A stretch of DNA of 64,000 nt from Myxococcales bacterium (GTDB lineage Bacteria; Myxococcota_A; Polyangia; Polyangiales; Polyangiaceae). Where the stretch lies: NCBI GenBank assembly GCA_016720545.1, contig JADKKK010000004.1:430616-494615 (forward strand). The letters run 5' to 3'. The position numbers were made by a program, and so were the translations under genes. Positions within the stretch are counted from its first letter, which is position 1, and each line of letters opens with the position of its first letter. This document shows, piece by piece, positions 1-8,252 of the stretch. A model generated the notes under the pieces. It was not told where the DNA came from and ran no database searches. It saw only the letters and a list, made by a program, of their open reading frames with translations.

Positions 1-442
1 CGCACCCGCAGCGCGGCCGTGTGTTTCACCCGCCAGGTGGATCGAGGCAGAGTCGCGGAGCCGGGGCGTCGGGGGGCAGAGTCGGTGGCGGTGGTGGCAC
101 CGGGCCCCGCGAAGGGGGCGAGTGTGGTCCGTCTTGGCTCGGGAGCAGTGGCTCGGGCGACGCGGCGGCGAGCGCGTTCGGGGCTGGAGGCCGTGGGCTC
201 GAGGGCAGTGGCTGGGGCTCGGGGCGCAGGCGTGGTCGACGAGCCCACGAACGCGCGCGTGCCCCAGCCGCGAGCCTCAGCCCCCGAACGCGCTCGCCGC
301 CGCGTCGCGCGTGCCCCAGCTCACGCACGTGCCCGCAGGGCCCAGCCGATCGCGAGTGGCCCGTGGGTCAAACCTTCTTGTTTGTGGGCCGCGCCTCGCG
401 CGTTCCCGCCGGCGCCGCGCCGTGGTAGACGGCTACGCACCC
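1..442. other. Non-coding leader upstream of ffh
   Basis: No convincing gene is seen. Open frames here are Arg/Pro/Gly-rich, as expected of random GC-rich DNA, and none resembles a known family. The ffh frame stays open back to base 122, but Ffh homology begins only at the ATG at 443. The stretch is dominated by G/C repeats and a long inverted repeat (158-307, listed separately). It may hold the ffh promoter and leader, but no clear promoter boxes are visible. Confidence 0.6.
158..307. repeat. Long imperfect inverted repeat upstream of ffh
   Basis: Bases 158-191 and 274-307 are near-perfect reverse complements, with about 30 of 34 positions pairing and one-base bulges. A nested pair, 193-201 with 240-248, is perfect over nine bases. 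Transcribed toward ffh it would fold into a long branched hairpin. It lacks the conserved SRP RNA apical-loop sequence, so it is not recognised as 4.5S RNA. It could be a structured leader, a terminator of an upstream gene, or a repeat element. Confidence 0.65.
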
Positions 443-2140
443 ATGTTCGACGCCATCGCCAAAGGGTTTCGCCAAGCCAAGAATCGCCTCGCCGGGCTCA
501 CAGAGCTCTCCGAGGCCAACGTCGAGACCGCGCTCCGCGAGGTGAGGCTCTCTCTCCTCGAGGCCGACGTCGAGATCGGCGTGGTGAAGACCTTCCTCGC
601 GCGCGTGAAGGCGAAGGCGCTCGGCGAGGTCGTGCGCATCCGCGCGAAGGGCAGCGACGGCGAGACCATGAAGGTGTCGGCCGGCGATCAGTTCACGAAG
701 ATTTGCTACGACGAGCTCGTGGCCTTCATGGCCCCGCCGGAGACGCCGGCGATCACGTTCGCCACCGCCTCCGGGCGGCCGACGGGCATCATGATGGTCG
801 GCCTCCAGGGGTCGGGAAAGACCACCACCTGCGCCAAGCTCGCGCGGTCGCTCAAGGCCGACGGCAAGAAGCCCCTGCTCGTGGCGGCCGACATGCAGCG
901 CCCAGCCGCCGTCGAGCAGCTCACGGTGCTCGGCAAGAGCATCGGCGTGCCGGTGTTCAACATCCCGGGCGAGAGCCCGGTCACCATCTGCGCCAAGGCG
1001 GTCGCCGAGGCGAAGTCGAAGGGCTGCGACGTCATCGTCTTCGACACCGCGGGTCGCCTCGCCATCGACGAGGCCCTCATGAAGGAGCTCGCCGACATCA
1101 AGGAGAGCGTCGCCCCGGAGAACATCTTCCTCGTGGTCGACGCCATGATCGGCCAAGACGCGGTGAAGGTCTCGAAGGGCTTCCACGATCGGCTCTCGCT
1201 CACGGGCGTCGTGCTCACCAAGCTCGACGGCGACGCGCGCGGCGGCGCCGCGCTCAGCGTGAAGGAGGTCACCGGCGCGCCGGTGCGGTTCGTTGGCATG
1301 GGCGAGGGCACCGACAAGTTCGAGGAGTTCCGGCCCGAAGGGATGGCGAGCCGGGTGCTCGGCATGGGCGACGTCGTCGGCCTCATGAAGGACTTTCAGG
1401 GCGTCATCGACGAGAAGAAGGCCGCAGAGGACGCGGCGAAGATGCTCTCGGGCAACTTCACCCTCGGCGACTTCCTCGACCAAATCCGCATGATCAAGAA
1501 GATGGGCAGCCTGAACGACATCGTCGCGAAGATGCCCGGCATGGAGCAGATGGTGCCGCCGGGCGTGAGCCTCGACGACCACGAGCTCGTGCGCATCGAG
1601 GCCATGATCCAGAGCTTTACGCGCTTCGAGCGCGACGATCCCTACGCCCTGGTGCGCGATCCGTCGCGCGTGGCGCGGGTGGCGAAGGGCTCCGGCCAGA
1701 CCGAGCAGGCGGTGCAGGAGCTCGTCCAGAAGTTCCTCTTCATGAAGCAGATGATGGATGGCATGGGCGGAGGGATGGGTGGCCTCGGCGGTCTGCTCGG
1801 CAAGCTCCCGGGGGGCAAGCAGCTCCAGATGGCCAAGCAGCTCAAGAAGATGGCCGCCGGTGGGGGGATGCCCGGCGGGTTCCCCGGCATGGGCGGCATG
1901 GGCGGCATGCCCGGCATGGGCGGTATGCCTGGCATGCCTGGAATGGGCGGGTTCCCCGGCATGCCCGGCATGGGCGGGTTCCCCGGCATGGGCGGCGGGT
2001 TCCCGGGCATGCCCAACATGTTCGGGGGCGCCGACCCGGAGAGCCTCACCAAGATGAAGACCCTCAGCGCCGCCGAAAAGAACGCCAAGAAGGCGGCCCG
2101 GAAGCGTGAGAAAGACGCGCGAAAGAAGGGGCGGCGGTGA
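443..2140 (+). CDS. ffh: Signal recognition particle protein Ffh
   Basis: GTPase subunit of the signal recognition particle. It binds SRP RNA and hydrophobic nascent chains and delivers ribosomes to FtsY at the inner membrane. The 565-residue product has the NG domain in order: helical N domain, P-loop GLQGSGKTTT near residue 120, DTAGR near 210, TKLDG near 255. The Met-rich M domain follows from about residue 330. The frame extends upstream to 122, but homology starts at this ATG. The tail (about residues 470-530) is an unusually long run of Gly-Met-Pro repeats before a Lys/Arg-rich end; most Ffh proteins of about 450 residues lack this. The stop overlaps a GTG of the next gene. Confidence 0.96.
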   Translation: MFDAIAKGFRQAKNRLAGLTELSEANVETALREVRLSLLEADVEIGVVKTFLARVKAKALGEVVRIRAKGSDGETMKVSAGDQFTKICYDELVAFMAPPETPAITFATASGRPTGIMMVGLQGSGKTTTCAKLARSLKADGKKPLLVAADMQRPAAVEQLTVLGKSIGVPVFNIPGESPVTICAKAVAEAKSKGCDVIVFDTAGRLAIDEALMKELADIKESVAPENIFLVVDAMIGQDAVKVSKGFHDRLSLTGVVLTKLDGDARGGAALSVKEVTGAPVRFVGMGEGTDKFEEFRPEGMASRVLGMGDVVGLMKDFQGVIDEKKAAEDAAKMLSGNFTLGDFLDQIRMIKKMGSLNDIVAKMPGMEQMVPPGVSLDDHELVRIEAMIQSFTRFERDDPYALVRDPSRVARVAKGSGQTEQAVQELVQKFLFMKQMMDGMGGGMGGLGGLLGKLPGGKQLQMAKQLKKMAAGGGMPGGFPGMGGMGGMPGMGGMPGMPGMGGFPGMPGMGGFPGMGGGFPGMPNMFGGADPESLTKMKTLSAAEKNAKKAARKREKDARKKGRR

Positions 2141-3636
2141 GCATGTCATCGGTCTTGCATGCTTCGCGGCGCGCCCGGTCGGCCTTCGGGGCCGCCTCCC
2201 TGCGCGTCGGGCTCCTCGGCCTCGCGTCGTACGCGTCGCTCGCTGCGGTCGCGGCGGCGGTCGCGGTCGCCACGCTCGCCACGACGGGGTGCGTCGGCGG
2301 CTCGAAGACCCAGAGCCCGGAGGACAAAGAGCGGCTCAAGTCGTTCGTCGTCGATGCCTTGCCCAGCACGGCGAAGAAACTCGACGCCAATTTCGAGAAT
2401 AAAATCCACCTCATAGGCTACCGGGCCGAGCCCGAGAGCGCCCCGCCGGGCACCGAGGTGAAGCTCACCTACTACTGGCGCTGCGACGACCCGATCGAGG
2501 CCGGGTGGGCGCTCTCCACGCACATCCAGCACGAGGGCTTCGAGCGCCCCGACAACGCCGACGGCGTCGGCGCGCTCCGCGAGTGGAAAGACGGCGTCCA
2601 GATCTTCGGCCCCTCCCGGTGGGAGCGCGGCAAGATCTACGTCGACGAGCAGACCTACCGCATGCCGGCGGAGCTCCGCGGCATGGACTCGCTCGTGTAC
2701 GTGAGCATCTGGAAGAACGACGCGCGCCTGCGCATCATCAGCGGCCCCACCGACGGCGAGAACCGCGCCCTCGTGGTGAAGCTGCGCACGGGCGTGGCGC
2801 CGAAGGCGCCGGGCGTGCCCGAGCTCGAGGTGAAGCAGCTCGCGCGCGGCGAGAAGATCGTGGTCGACGGCAAGGGCGACGAGGCCGCGTGGAAGACCGC
2901 GCCGTCGACCGGGGCGTTCGTCAACGTGGGCACCGGCGCGGCCGACCACGGGCCGCTCGGCGGCTCCGTGAAGCTCGCGTGGGACAACGAGAACCTGTAC
3001 GCGCTCTTCGAGGTGCGAGACCCCGCCGTGACCGGCGGCTTCACCGACGCGAAGGCCCAGCCGAAGCGCCACACGACGACGGGCCAGCCCATGCTGTGGA
3101 CGGGGCACACGGTCGAGATGATGGTCGACCGGGTCGGCGACAACGCGAGCTACTACGAGCTGCAGATCAACCCGCAGAACAAAATCTTCAGGTCGCGCTT
3201 CGCGGGCTACAACGCGCCGCGCGGGGGCGACTACGGCCCGTTCGGCAACGAAGACTGGGATCCGAAGCTGAAGAGCGCCGTGGTGGTGAACGGCACGATC
3301 GACAAGGCCGACGACAAGGACGAGGGCTACGTCGTGGAGGTGGCCATCCCCTGGAAGGCCTACGCGTTCGGGCTCCCGGAGGGCACTTCGCCGACGCCGA
3401 AGAGCGGCGACACGTGGCACTTCAACTTCTACGCGATGCAGGACAACGGCGGGGTCGCCTGGTCGCCCATCCTCGGGCAGGGCAATTTCCATCGCGCGAG
3501 TCGCTTCGGCAAGGTTCGCTTCGTGACCGACGCGCCGCTCGCGGCCGCAGACGCTGGGCCGGGCGCGCCCGACGCGTCGCCCGGGCCTGACGCTGGGCGC
3601 GCGGGCGCGAAGGCACCTCCGGCGAAGAAGAAGTAG
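2137..3636 (+). CDS. Putative lipoprotein with CBM9-like domain
   Basis: Predicted secreted protein of 499 residues, start GTG overlapping the ffh stop (GTGA); an ATG at 2143 is an equally good start. A long hydrophobic N-terminal segment ends in TTGC, a weak lipobox. Residues about 85-210 look like an Ig-like beta domain. Residues about 220-470 resemble the carbohydrate-binding module 9/DOMON-like fold, with the typical WDNENLYALFEV strand and a VEVAIPWKA strand near the end. The tail is Ala/Pro/Asp-rich and ends in Lys. Such domains bind sugars or cytochrome ligands; no catalytic motif is visible. The ligand is unknown. Confidence 0.72.
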   Translation: MSMSSVLHASRRARSAFGAASLRVGLLGLASYASLAAVAAAVAVATLATTGCVGGSKTQSPEDKERLKSFVVDALPSTAKKLDANFENKIHLIGYRAEPESAPPGTEVKLTYYWRCDDPIEAGWALSTHIQHEGFERPDNADGVGALREWKDGVQIFGPSRWERGKIYVDEQTYRMPAELRGMDSLVYVSIWKNDARLRIISGPTDGENRALVVKLRTGVAPKAPGVPELEVKQLARGEKIVVDGKGDEAAWKTAPSTGAFVNVGTGAADHGPLGGSVKLAWDNENLYALFEVRDPAVTGGFTDAKAQPKRHTTTGQPMLWTGHTVEMMVDRVGDNASYYELQINPQNKIFRSRFAGYNAPRGGDYGPFGNEDWDPKLKSAVVVNGTIDKADDKDEGYVVEVAIPWKAYAFGLPEGTSPTPKSGDTWHFNFYAMQDNGGVAWSPILGQGNFHRASRFGKVRFVTDAPLAAADAGPGAPDASPGPDAGRAGAKAPPAKKK

Positions 3637-3754
3637 CCGCCAGCGGCCTCCTCGGCGCGCCGCGGCTGCGCCGAGATCGTCTGCCCTCGACCTGATCTGT
3701 GCAGGTCCGCTGGAAATTCTACGTCTCGCCAGAAAGCCGGGTAAGCTCGCTGGC

Positions 3755-4819
3755 ATGGTGGCTCCGGCGTTCAATCGCTCTCTGCAGGTTGCCGTGGTTC
3801 TGGTCTCGGTCGTCGGCGCTGGGCCGGCCCTCGCGCAGCGAGCTGGCCCCCAGACCACGATTCGACAGGCCCCCGACGGCTCGGTCTCGGCGGGGGCTCG
3901 CGCACGCGCGAAGGCCCGCGCCGACGACTGCGCCGCGGCGCTGCCGCTGTTCGACGAGGCGATCCGCGTTACGATCGAGCCCACACTCCGGCGTGATCGC
4001 GGCGCCTGCCACGACAAGCTCGGCCACGCGGCCGCGGCCATCGAGGACTACCGCGCCTACCTCTATGCGCGGCCCGAGGGCGCCGACGCGAAGACGGTCG
4101 AGGAGCGCATTCAGGTGCTCAGCGGTCAGGTGGACGGCGGCGGGAAGCGCGACGACGACAAGGGCGGCGGGGCGACCGCGTCGCTCTCGATCAACGGCGA
4201 GGGCGCGTCCGCGAAGGCAGGGGGCGGTAGCGACGGCGACAAGGGCGAGGGCAAGGCCGACGACTCCAGCTACGACGACTACGCGGCCCGCGTGAAGAAG
4301 CGCGACCAGGCGGACTCCTCGTCCGTCCGAACGGGGACCGGCGGCGCCTTCGGGTTCTACGTGTCGCTTCGCGGCTTCCCAAAGAGCTCTCTGCCGTCGA
4401 CCGTGGGCTACAACGTGGGCGTGAGCCCGCGCTACGCGCTCACCTCGAACCTGACCCTCGTCGGTGAGCTCGGGTTCGCGGCCTTCGGCACCAAGGCGCG
4501 CGAAGCGATCGGCGGCGTCGCCCTGTGGGTCGGCGCGGAGCTCCGCGTGAAGCTGGACTCCTACGGCACGAACGCGATCCTCCTCGGCCTCGGCCCCGGC
4601 TACGAGCGCTACGCCGCCCTCGATCGGGCCTCATCGACCCTGTTCAACACCGGGCACATTCGCGGGCGCATTGGGTTCCGGCACGTGTTTGGCGCGAACA
4701 TGGCGCTTGACCTCTCGTTCGACCCGTCGGCGGTCTTCTTCGACCCGGGCCCGCAGACCGCGTCGATCGACGCGCAGCTGCTCCTCGGCGGGACGGCCGC
4801 GTTCGTGGTCGGCTTCTAA
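3755..4819 (+). CDS. Exported TPR-like / outer-membrane barrel-like protein
   Basis: 354 residues with a signal peptide (hydrophobic core, cleavage near ALAQ about residue 30). Residues 45-125 look like one or two TPR-type helical hairpins (CAAALPLFDEAI, then a DYRAYL segment). A Gly/Asp/Lys-rich linker follows. From about residue 195 the sequence alternates polar and aromatic residues in beta-strand style, ending in a hydrophobic residue plus Phe, as outer-membrane barrels do. Function is unknown. A TPR domain followed by a small barrel suggests an envelope-anchored scaffold. It converges with the DUF2062 gene; the two stop codons overlap. Confidence 0.7.
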   Translation: MVAPAFNRSLQVAVVLVSVVGAGPALAQRAGPQTTIRQAPDGSVSAGARARAKARADDCAAALPLFDEAIRVTIEPTLRRDRGACHDKLGHAAAAIEDYRAYLYARPEGADAKTVEERIQVLSGQVDGGGKRDDDKGGGATASLSINGEGASAKAGGGSDGDKGEGKADDSSYDDYAARVKKRDQADSSSVRTGTGGAFGFYVSLRGFPKSSLPSTVGYNVGVSPRYALTSNLTLVGELGFAAFGTKAREAIGGVALWVGAELRVKLDSYGTNAILLGLGPGYERYAALDRASSTLFNTGHIRGRIGFRHVFGANMALDLSFDPSAVFFDPGPQTASIDAQLLLGGTAAFVVGF

Positions 4820-5382
4820 GAAGGGGCGCGAGGCTCGGAGCCCACCGATTCGTCCGGTGCTTCGGTCGCGCTCATCGCGCTCGGCTCACGCCGCCTCCCT
4901 CGCGCGAGGAGCGTTCCTCCGTACGCGAGCAGCCCCGCCACGGTCGCGCTCGCTGGGCTGAACAGCAGCGTCCCGAGGAAGAGCTCGAGCGCGTAGTCGA
5001 AGGGGCCGCGCGCCTCGAAGTCTTTGCGGTCGAGATGGATGAACGCGCCCGTGCGGAGCCACGCGCCGAGCTGCACCTCGGCGATGTTGATGAAGGGCGC
5101 GAAGATCGGGAGGGAGACGTTCGAGGCGACGTACGCGACCGCTGTGTCCAGGCGCAGCGGCACACACAGCGCCATCACGAGGACGAAGTGTAGCCCGTAG
5201 AGGGGCGTCGTGCCCACGAGCACACCGACGAAGACGCTCGCGGCCGTCCGCCAGGGAGTGAGCTCGCCGCCGCGCAGGCGATGATAAACTGCCTTTACCT
5301 TTTCGTGCTGGAAGAAGGCCCGCAGCCGGGCGCGCACGCCACGGCGGGGCCCTTCGGGCGGCGGCTCGCTCCCCTCCGTCAC
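4816..5382 (-). CDS. DUF2062 membrane protein
   Basis: 188-residue inner-membrane protein of the DUF2062 family, whose biochemical role is unknown. Family features are the PWRTAASVFVGVLVGTTP stretch, then a hydrophobic pair of segments around the central SLPIFAP motif, and a last membrane segment near residue 150. The start is taken at the GTG at 5382, whose bases overlap the TGA of the upstream TPR gene (GTGA), so translation is probably coupled. An upstream in-frame start would run deep into the TPR gene and adds only Ala/Arg-rich sequence. Confidence 0.82.
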   Translation of the reverse strand: MTEGSEPPPEGPRRGVRARLRAFFQHEKVKAVYHRLRGGELTPWRTAASVFVGVLVGTTPLYGLHFVLVMALCVPLRLDTAVAYVASNVSLPIFAPFINIAEVQLGAWLRTGAFIHLDRKDFEARGPFDYALELFLGTLLFSPASATVAGLLAYGGTLLARGRRREPSAMSATEAPDESVGSEPRAPS

Positions 5383-6113
5383 GCCGGGCTGGGGCAGGGT
5401 GGCGGAGGCGGCGCCGTGCGCGTGCGCTCGAGCATGCGCAGGTAGAGCTTGGCTTGGGCGCTCTCGGGCTCCAGCTCGAGCGCGCGCTGCCACTGGGCGG
5501 CCGCGCCGTCGGTGTCGCCGAGTGATAGGAGGGTGATGCCGAGGCCGATGCGGGCTGGGACGTAGCCCTCGCGGGCCGAGATCGCGCTCTCGTACGCCAG
5601 CCTCGCGCCTTGGTGGTCGCCGAGCTCGCGGTGGAGCACGGCGAGGCGCACGTGGAGATCGGCAAACCCAGGGCAGAGCTTCGTGGCGGTCTCGTACTCG
5701 CGCACGGCCTCCCGCAGCATTCCGGCGTCCGCGTACGCCTCGCCGACCTCGGCGTGCATGTTGGCGATCTTGCCGCGTGCGAACGGCTCGATGTCGACGC
5801 CCGGCGCGACCTTGATCTTGGCGTACACCTCGCGCGCCATGTCGTACTTGCCGCGGTCGTTGTAGGTGACGGCGAGGTTCAGGGCGGCCTCGGTGTAAGC
5901 GGGGTTCAGCTCCAGGGCGCGCTCGAAATGGTGCTCGGCGGCCACGAAATTCCCTCGCGCGTGGCAGATCACACCGAGCATGTCGTGGACATCGGCGTAC
6001 CGGTCGCCCTCGGCGAGGGCCTCACGGAGCTGGCCCTCGGCGAGCTCGAACTCCTGCTTCGCGTAGTGCTCTCGCCCGAGCGTGATGAGTTGCTTGACGC
6101 GGCCCGTGGACAT
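5379..6113 (-). CDS. TPR-repeat protein
   Basis: 244 residues made mostly of tetratricopeptide repeats. Successive helix pairs carry the W/L-G-Y-A-P pattern, for example FELAEGQLREAL, the segment ending ALELNPAYTEAALNLA, and LEPESAQAKLYL near the end. TPRs bind other proteins; no partner is evident, although the coupled DUF2062 gene downstream is an obvious candidate. No signal peptide is seen, so it is likely cytoplasmic. The start is set at the ATG at 6113 because the open frame upstream to 6596 is Arg/Pro-rich and unlike a TPR. The C-terminus is a short Pro-rich tail. Confidence 0.83.
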   Translation of the reverse strand: MSTGRVKQLITLGREHYAKQEFELAEGQLREALAEGDRYADVHDMLGVICHARGNFVAAEHHFERALELNPAYTEAALNLAVTYNDRGKYDMAREVYAKIKVAPGVDIEPFARGKIANMHAEVGEAYADAGMLREAVREYETATKLCPGFADLHVRLAVLHRELGDHQGARLAYESAISAREGYVPARIGLGITLLSLGDTDGAAAQWQRALELEPESAQAKLYLRMLERTRTAPPPPPCPSPA

Positions 6114-6346
6114 GCCTGGTTCGCTCCCCTCGCCCCCTCGGCCACGCGCTGGGCGCTCGCGGCCTAGAGCCCCCTCTGAATAGTGTGTTTCCTCCCCTCC
6201 GTCGAGGTCGGCGCGGGAGTCAGCCCGATGGCGCCCGGCGTGGGGATTGCCACGGGGCCGAAGCCCGGCTAACCACAGCGAGTCGTGGGCGACCCTCCCC
6301 AAGAAGATCGGCTCCGACGCGCCGATGCGGTGGCGAAGGCCCGCCG

Positions 6347-8182
6347 ATGACCGCCTCGGACGAGGGGAGCGAGGTGCCCGGCGCGACGGCGTTGCCTCCG
6401 GTCGAGCCGGCTCAGCTCTCGGCGGACGGCGCGGTCGACGTCGAGCCCCCCCGCGGCGATGAAGTGGGCATTGCCGGCGGAGACGGTGGCGCGCCGCCGC
6501 GCGGCAAGGAAGAGGGCGCGCCCGCGCCCGTGCGGGGGGAGGGCGGTTCGCCGGCCGAGGCCGAGGGAGCTCCCGAGGGATCGCCTGAGGCCCCAAGCTC
6601 GCCCGGGGGATCCCCCGAGGTCCCCGAGACCGAGCTCCCTCTGGTGCCCGCCGGGCTCGGCGGCGGCCTCCCCATGGGCCGCCTCCTGGCGTTCGTCGCC
6701 GCCGTCGCCGTGGCGCTGTCGCTCACGCTGGCGGCGCGGGTTCGCCGGCCGGCGGTGCCCGCCGACGCCGCGGTCGCCACCGAGGGACTGGTCGACGGGG
6801 GTGAGGTCGAGCCCGCCGATGCAGGCGGCGCCGTGGCGACCGGGAACGCGCTGCCCGGTCCGAAGGACCCGGTCGCGCCGGCGTCCTCCGCCGCGACCTG
6901 GCGGGTGAGCACGCTCAAGGACGACGCGACGGTCACGTTCGTGGAGGCTCCGGTGGGCAAGCGCACGCTCTCGGGCGCGCTCGCCAAGGCCGGGCTGCCG
7001 ACCCACGAGATCCACCGCCTGCTCAAGGCCTTCGAGGGGAAGCGCAAGCTCGATCGATTCCGGCCCAAGGACACCTTCGCCTTCGCGCTCGACAAGGCCA
7101 AGGGGCGGCTCCTCGGCTTCGAGCTGACCACGGCCGCGTTCGACGTGTGGCAGGCGAGGCCGAGCGACGGCGCCGAAGGCCCTGGCAGCGGGCCGCTGGT
7201 GGTCGCGAAGCTCGACCTCGCCGTGGAGCGCAGGAAGATCGCGGCGTCCTTCTCGGTGGAGACCGAGCTCCACGACGCGGTGAAGAAGGCGGGGCTCGAC
7301 GAGGACCTCCTGAAGCGCCTCGACGACGCGCTCGACGGGCACTTCGAGCTCGCGGCGTTGCGCGCGGGGACGCGCGTGCGGCTCGTCGCGACGGAGGTGC
7401 GCGTGGAGGGCGCCTTCTCGCGCTATGCGCATGTCGACGCCGTCGACGTGCACCCTCCGGCCGGGGCCGCGCTCCGCGTCTACCGGTTCGCCGGGGACGA
7501 CGACGACGAGGACGGCCATGAGGCCAAGGGGCGGCGGCGCAAGAAGAGGCCGGCGGGCTTCTACGACGGCAAGGGGCACCAGCCTTACCACGGGGGGTGG
7601 CGATCACCTGTGCCAGGTGCCCGTATCTCCTCACGATTCAACCCGAAGAGGATGCACCCGGTGCTCCACGTGGTCATGCCCCACAACGGCATCGACTTCG
7701 CGGCTCCCACCGGCGCGAAGGTGTACGCCGCGTCGGGCGGCACTGTGGTCACCGCGGGCAACGGCGGGCCGTGCGGCAACATGGTGCAGATCGAGCATCC
7801 CGGCGGACTCACGACGTCGTATTGCCACCTCTCTCGCTTCGCCGGGGGTCTGCACGCGGGGCAGCACGTCGACACGCGCCAGCTCGTCGGTTATGTGGGC
7901 GCCACCGGTCGGGTGACCGGGCCGCACCTCCATTTCGCGTTGAAGAAAGCGGGGCAGTTCGTCGACCCCATGTCGCTCAAGATGGACGGCGTGCGGGTGC
8001 TCCCGCCCTCCGAGCGCGGGGCGTTCTCCTCGGCGCGCGCGCGCCTCGATCGGGATCTGGACGCCGTCTCGCTCCCGGTCGCGAACGCGGTCGCCGACGC
8101 CGGAGCGCGCGACGAGGAGGTGTTCGAGGAGGCTCCCGACGACGCCGGCGACGCGGGCATTCCAGGGGACAAGGCGCCGTGA
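6347..8182 (+). CDS. M23 family metallopeptidase, membrane anchored
   Basis: Probable peptidoglycan endopeptidase of the LytM/M23 family, 611 residues. The first 105 residues are acidic and Pro/Gly-rich; one membrane segment lies near residues 105-125. A middle region contains an OapA/LysM-like module found in MepM-type enzymes. The catalytic domain spans about residues 440-545. Zinc ligands are present in HNGID (His and Asp) and in HLHF, with a second His in SYCHLS. Cleavage of cross-links in the periplasm is expected. The start is the ATG at 6347; the open frame upstream to 6185 is low quality. The last 50 residues are Ala/Asp-rich. Confidence 0.88.
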   Translation: MTASDEGSEVPGATALPPVEPAQLSADGAVDVEPPRGDEVGIAGGDGGAPPRGKEEGAPAPVRGEGGSPAEAEGAPEGSPEAPSSPGGSPEVPETELPLVPAGLGGGLPMGRLLAFVAAVAVALSLTLAARVRRPAVPADAAVATEGLVDGGEVEPADAGGAVATGNALPGPKDPVAPASSAATWRVSTLKDDATVTFVEAPVGKRTLSGALAKAGLPTHEIHRLLKAFEGKRKLDRFRPKDTFAFALDKAKGRLLGFELTTAAFDVWQARPSDGAEGPGSGPLVVAKLDLAVERRKIAASFSVETELHDAVKKAGLDEDLLKRLDDALDGHFELAALRAGTRVRLVATEVRVEGAFSRYAHVDAVDVHPPAGAALRVYRFAGDDDDEDGHEAKGRRRKKRPAGFYDGKGHQPYHGGWRSPVPGARISSRFNPKRMHPVLHVVMPHNGIDFAAPTGAKVYAASGGTVVTAGNGGPCGNMVQIEHPGGLTTSYCHLSRFAGGLHAGQHVDTRQLVGYVGATGRVTGPHLHFALKKAGQFVDPMSLKMDGVRVLPPSERGAFSSARARLDRDLDAVSLPVANAVADAGARDEEVFEEAPDDAGDAGIPGDKAP

Positions 8183-8252
8183 GGGGCGTCGGGCCCTGAA
8201 CGTTTGGTGCTGGGGCTGCGCCGTTTTCCGCTAGGGTGCGCAGTAAGGCAGC

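Noticed and set aside
158..307. SRP RNA (4.5S) next to ffh
   Set aside because: The conserved apical-loop sequence of SRP RNA is absent, although the region can fold.
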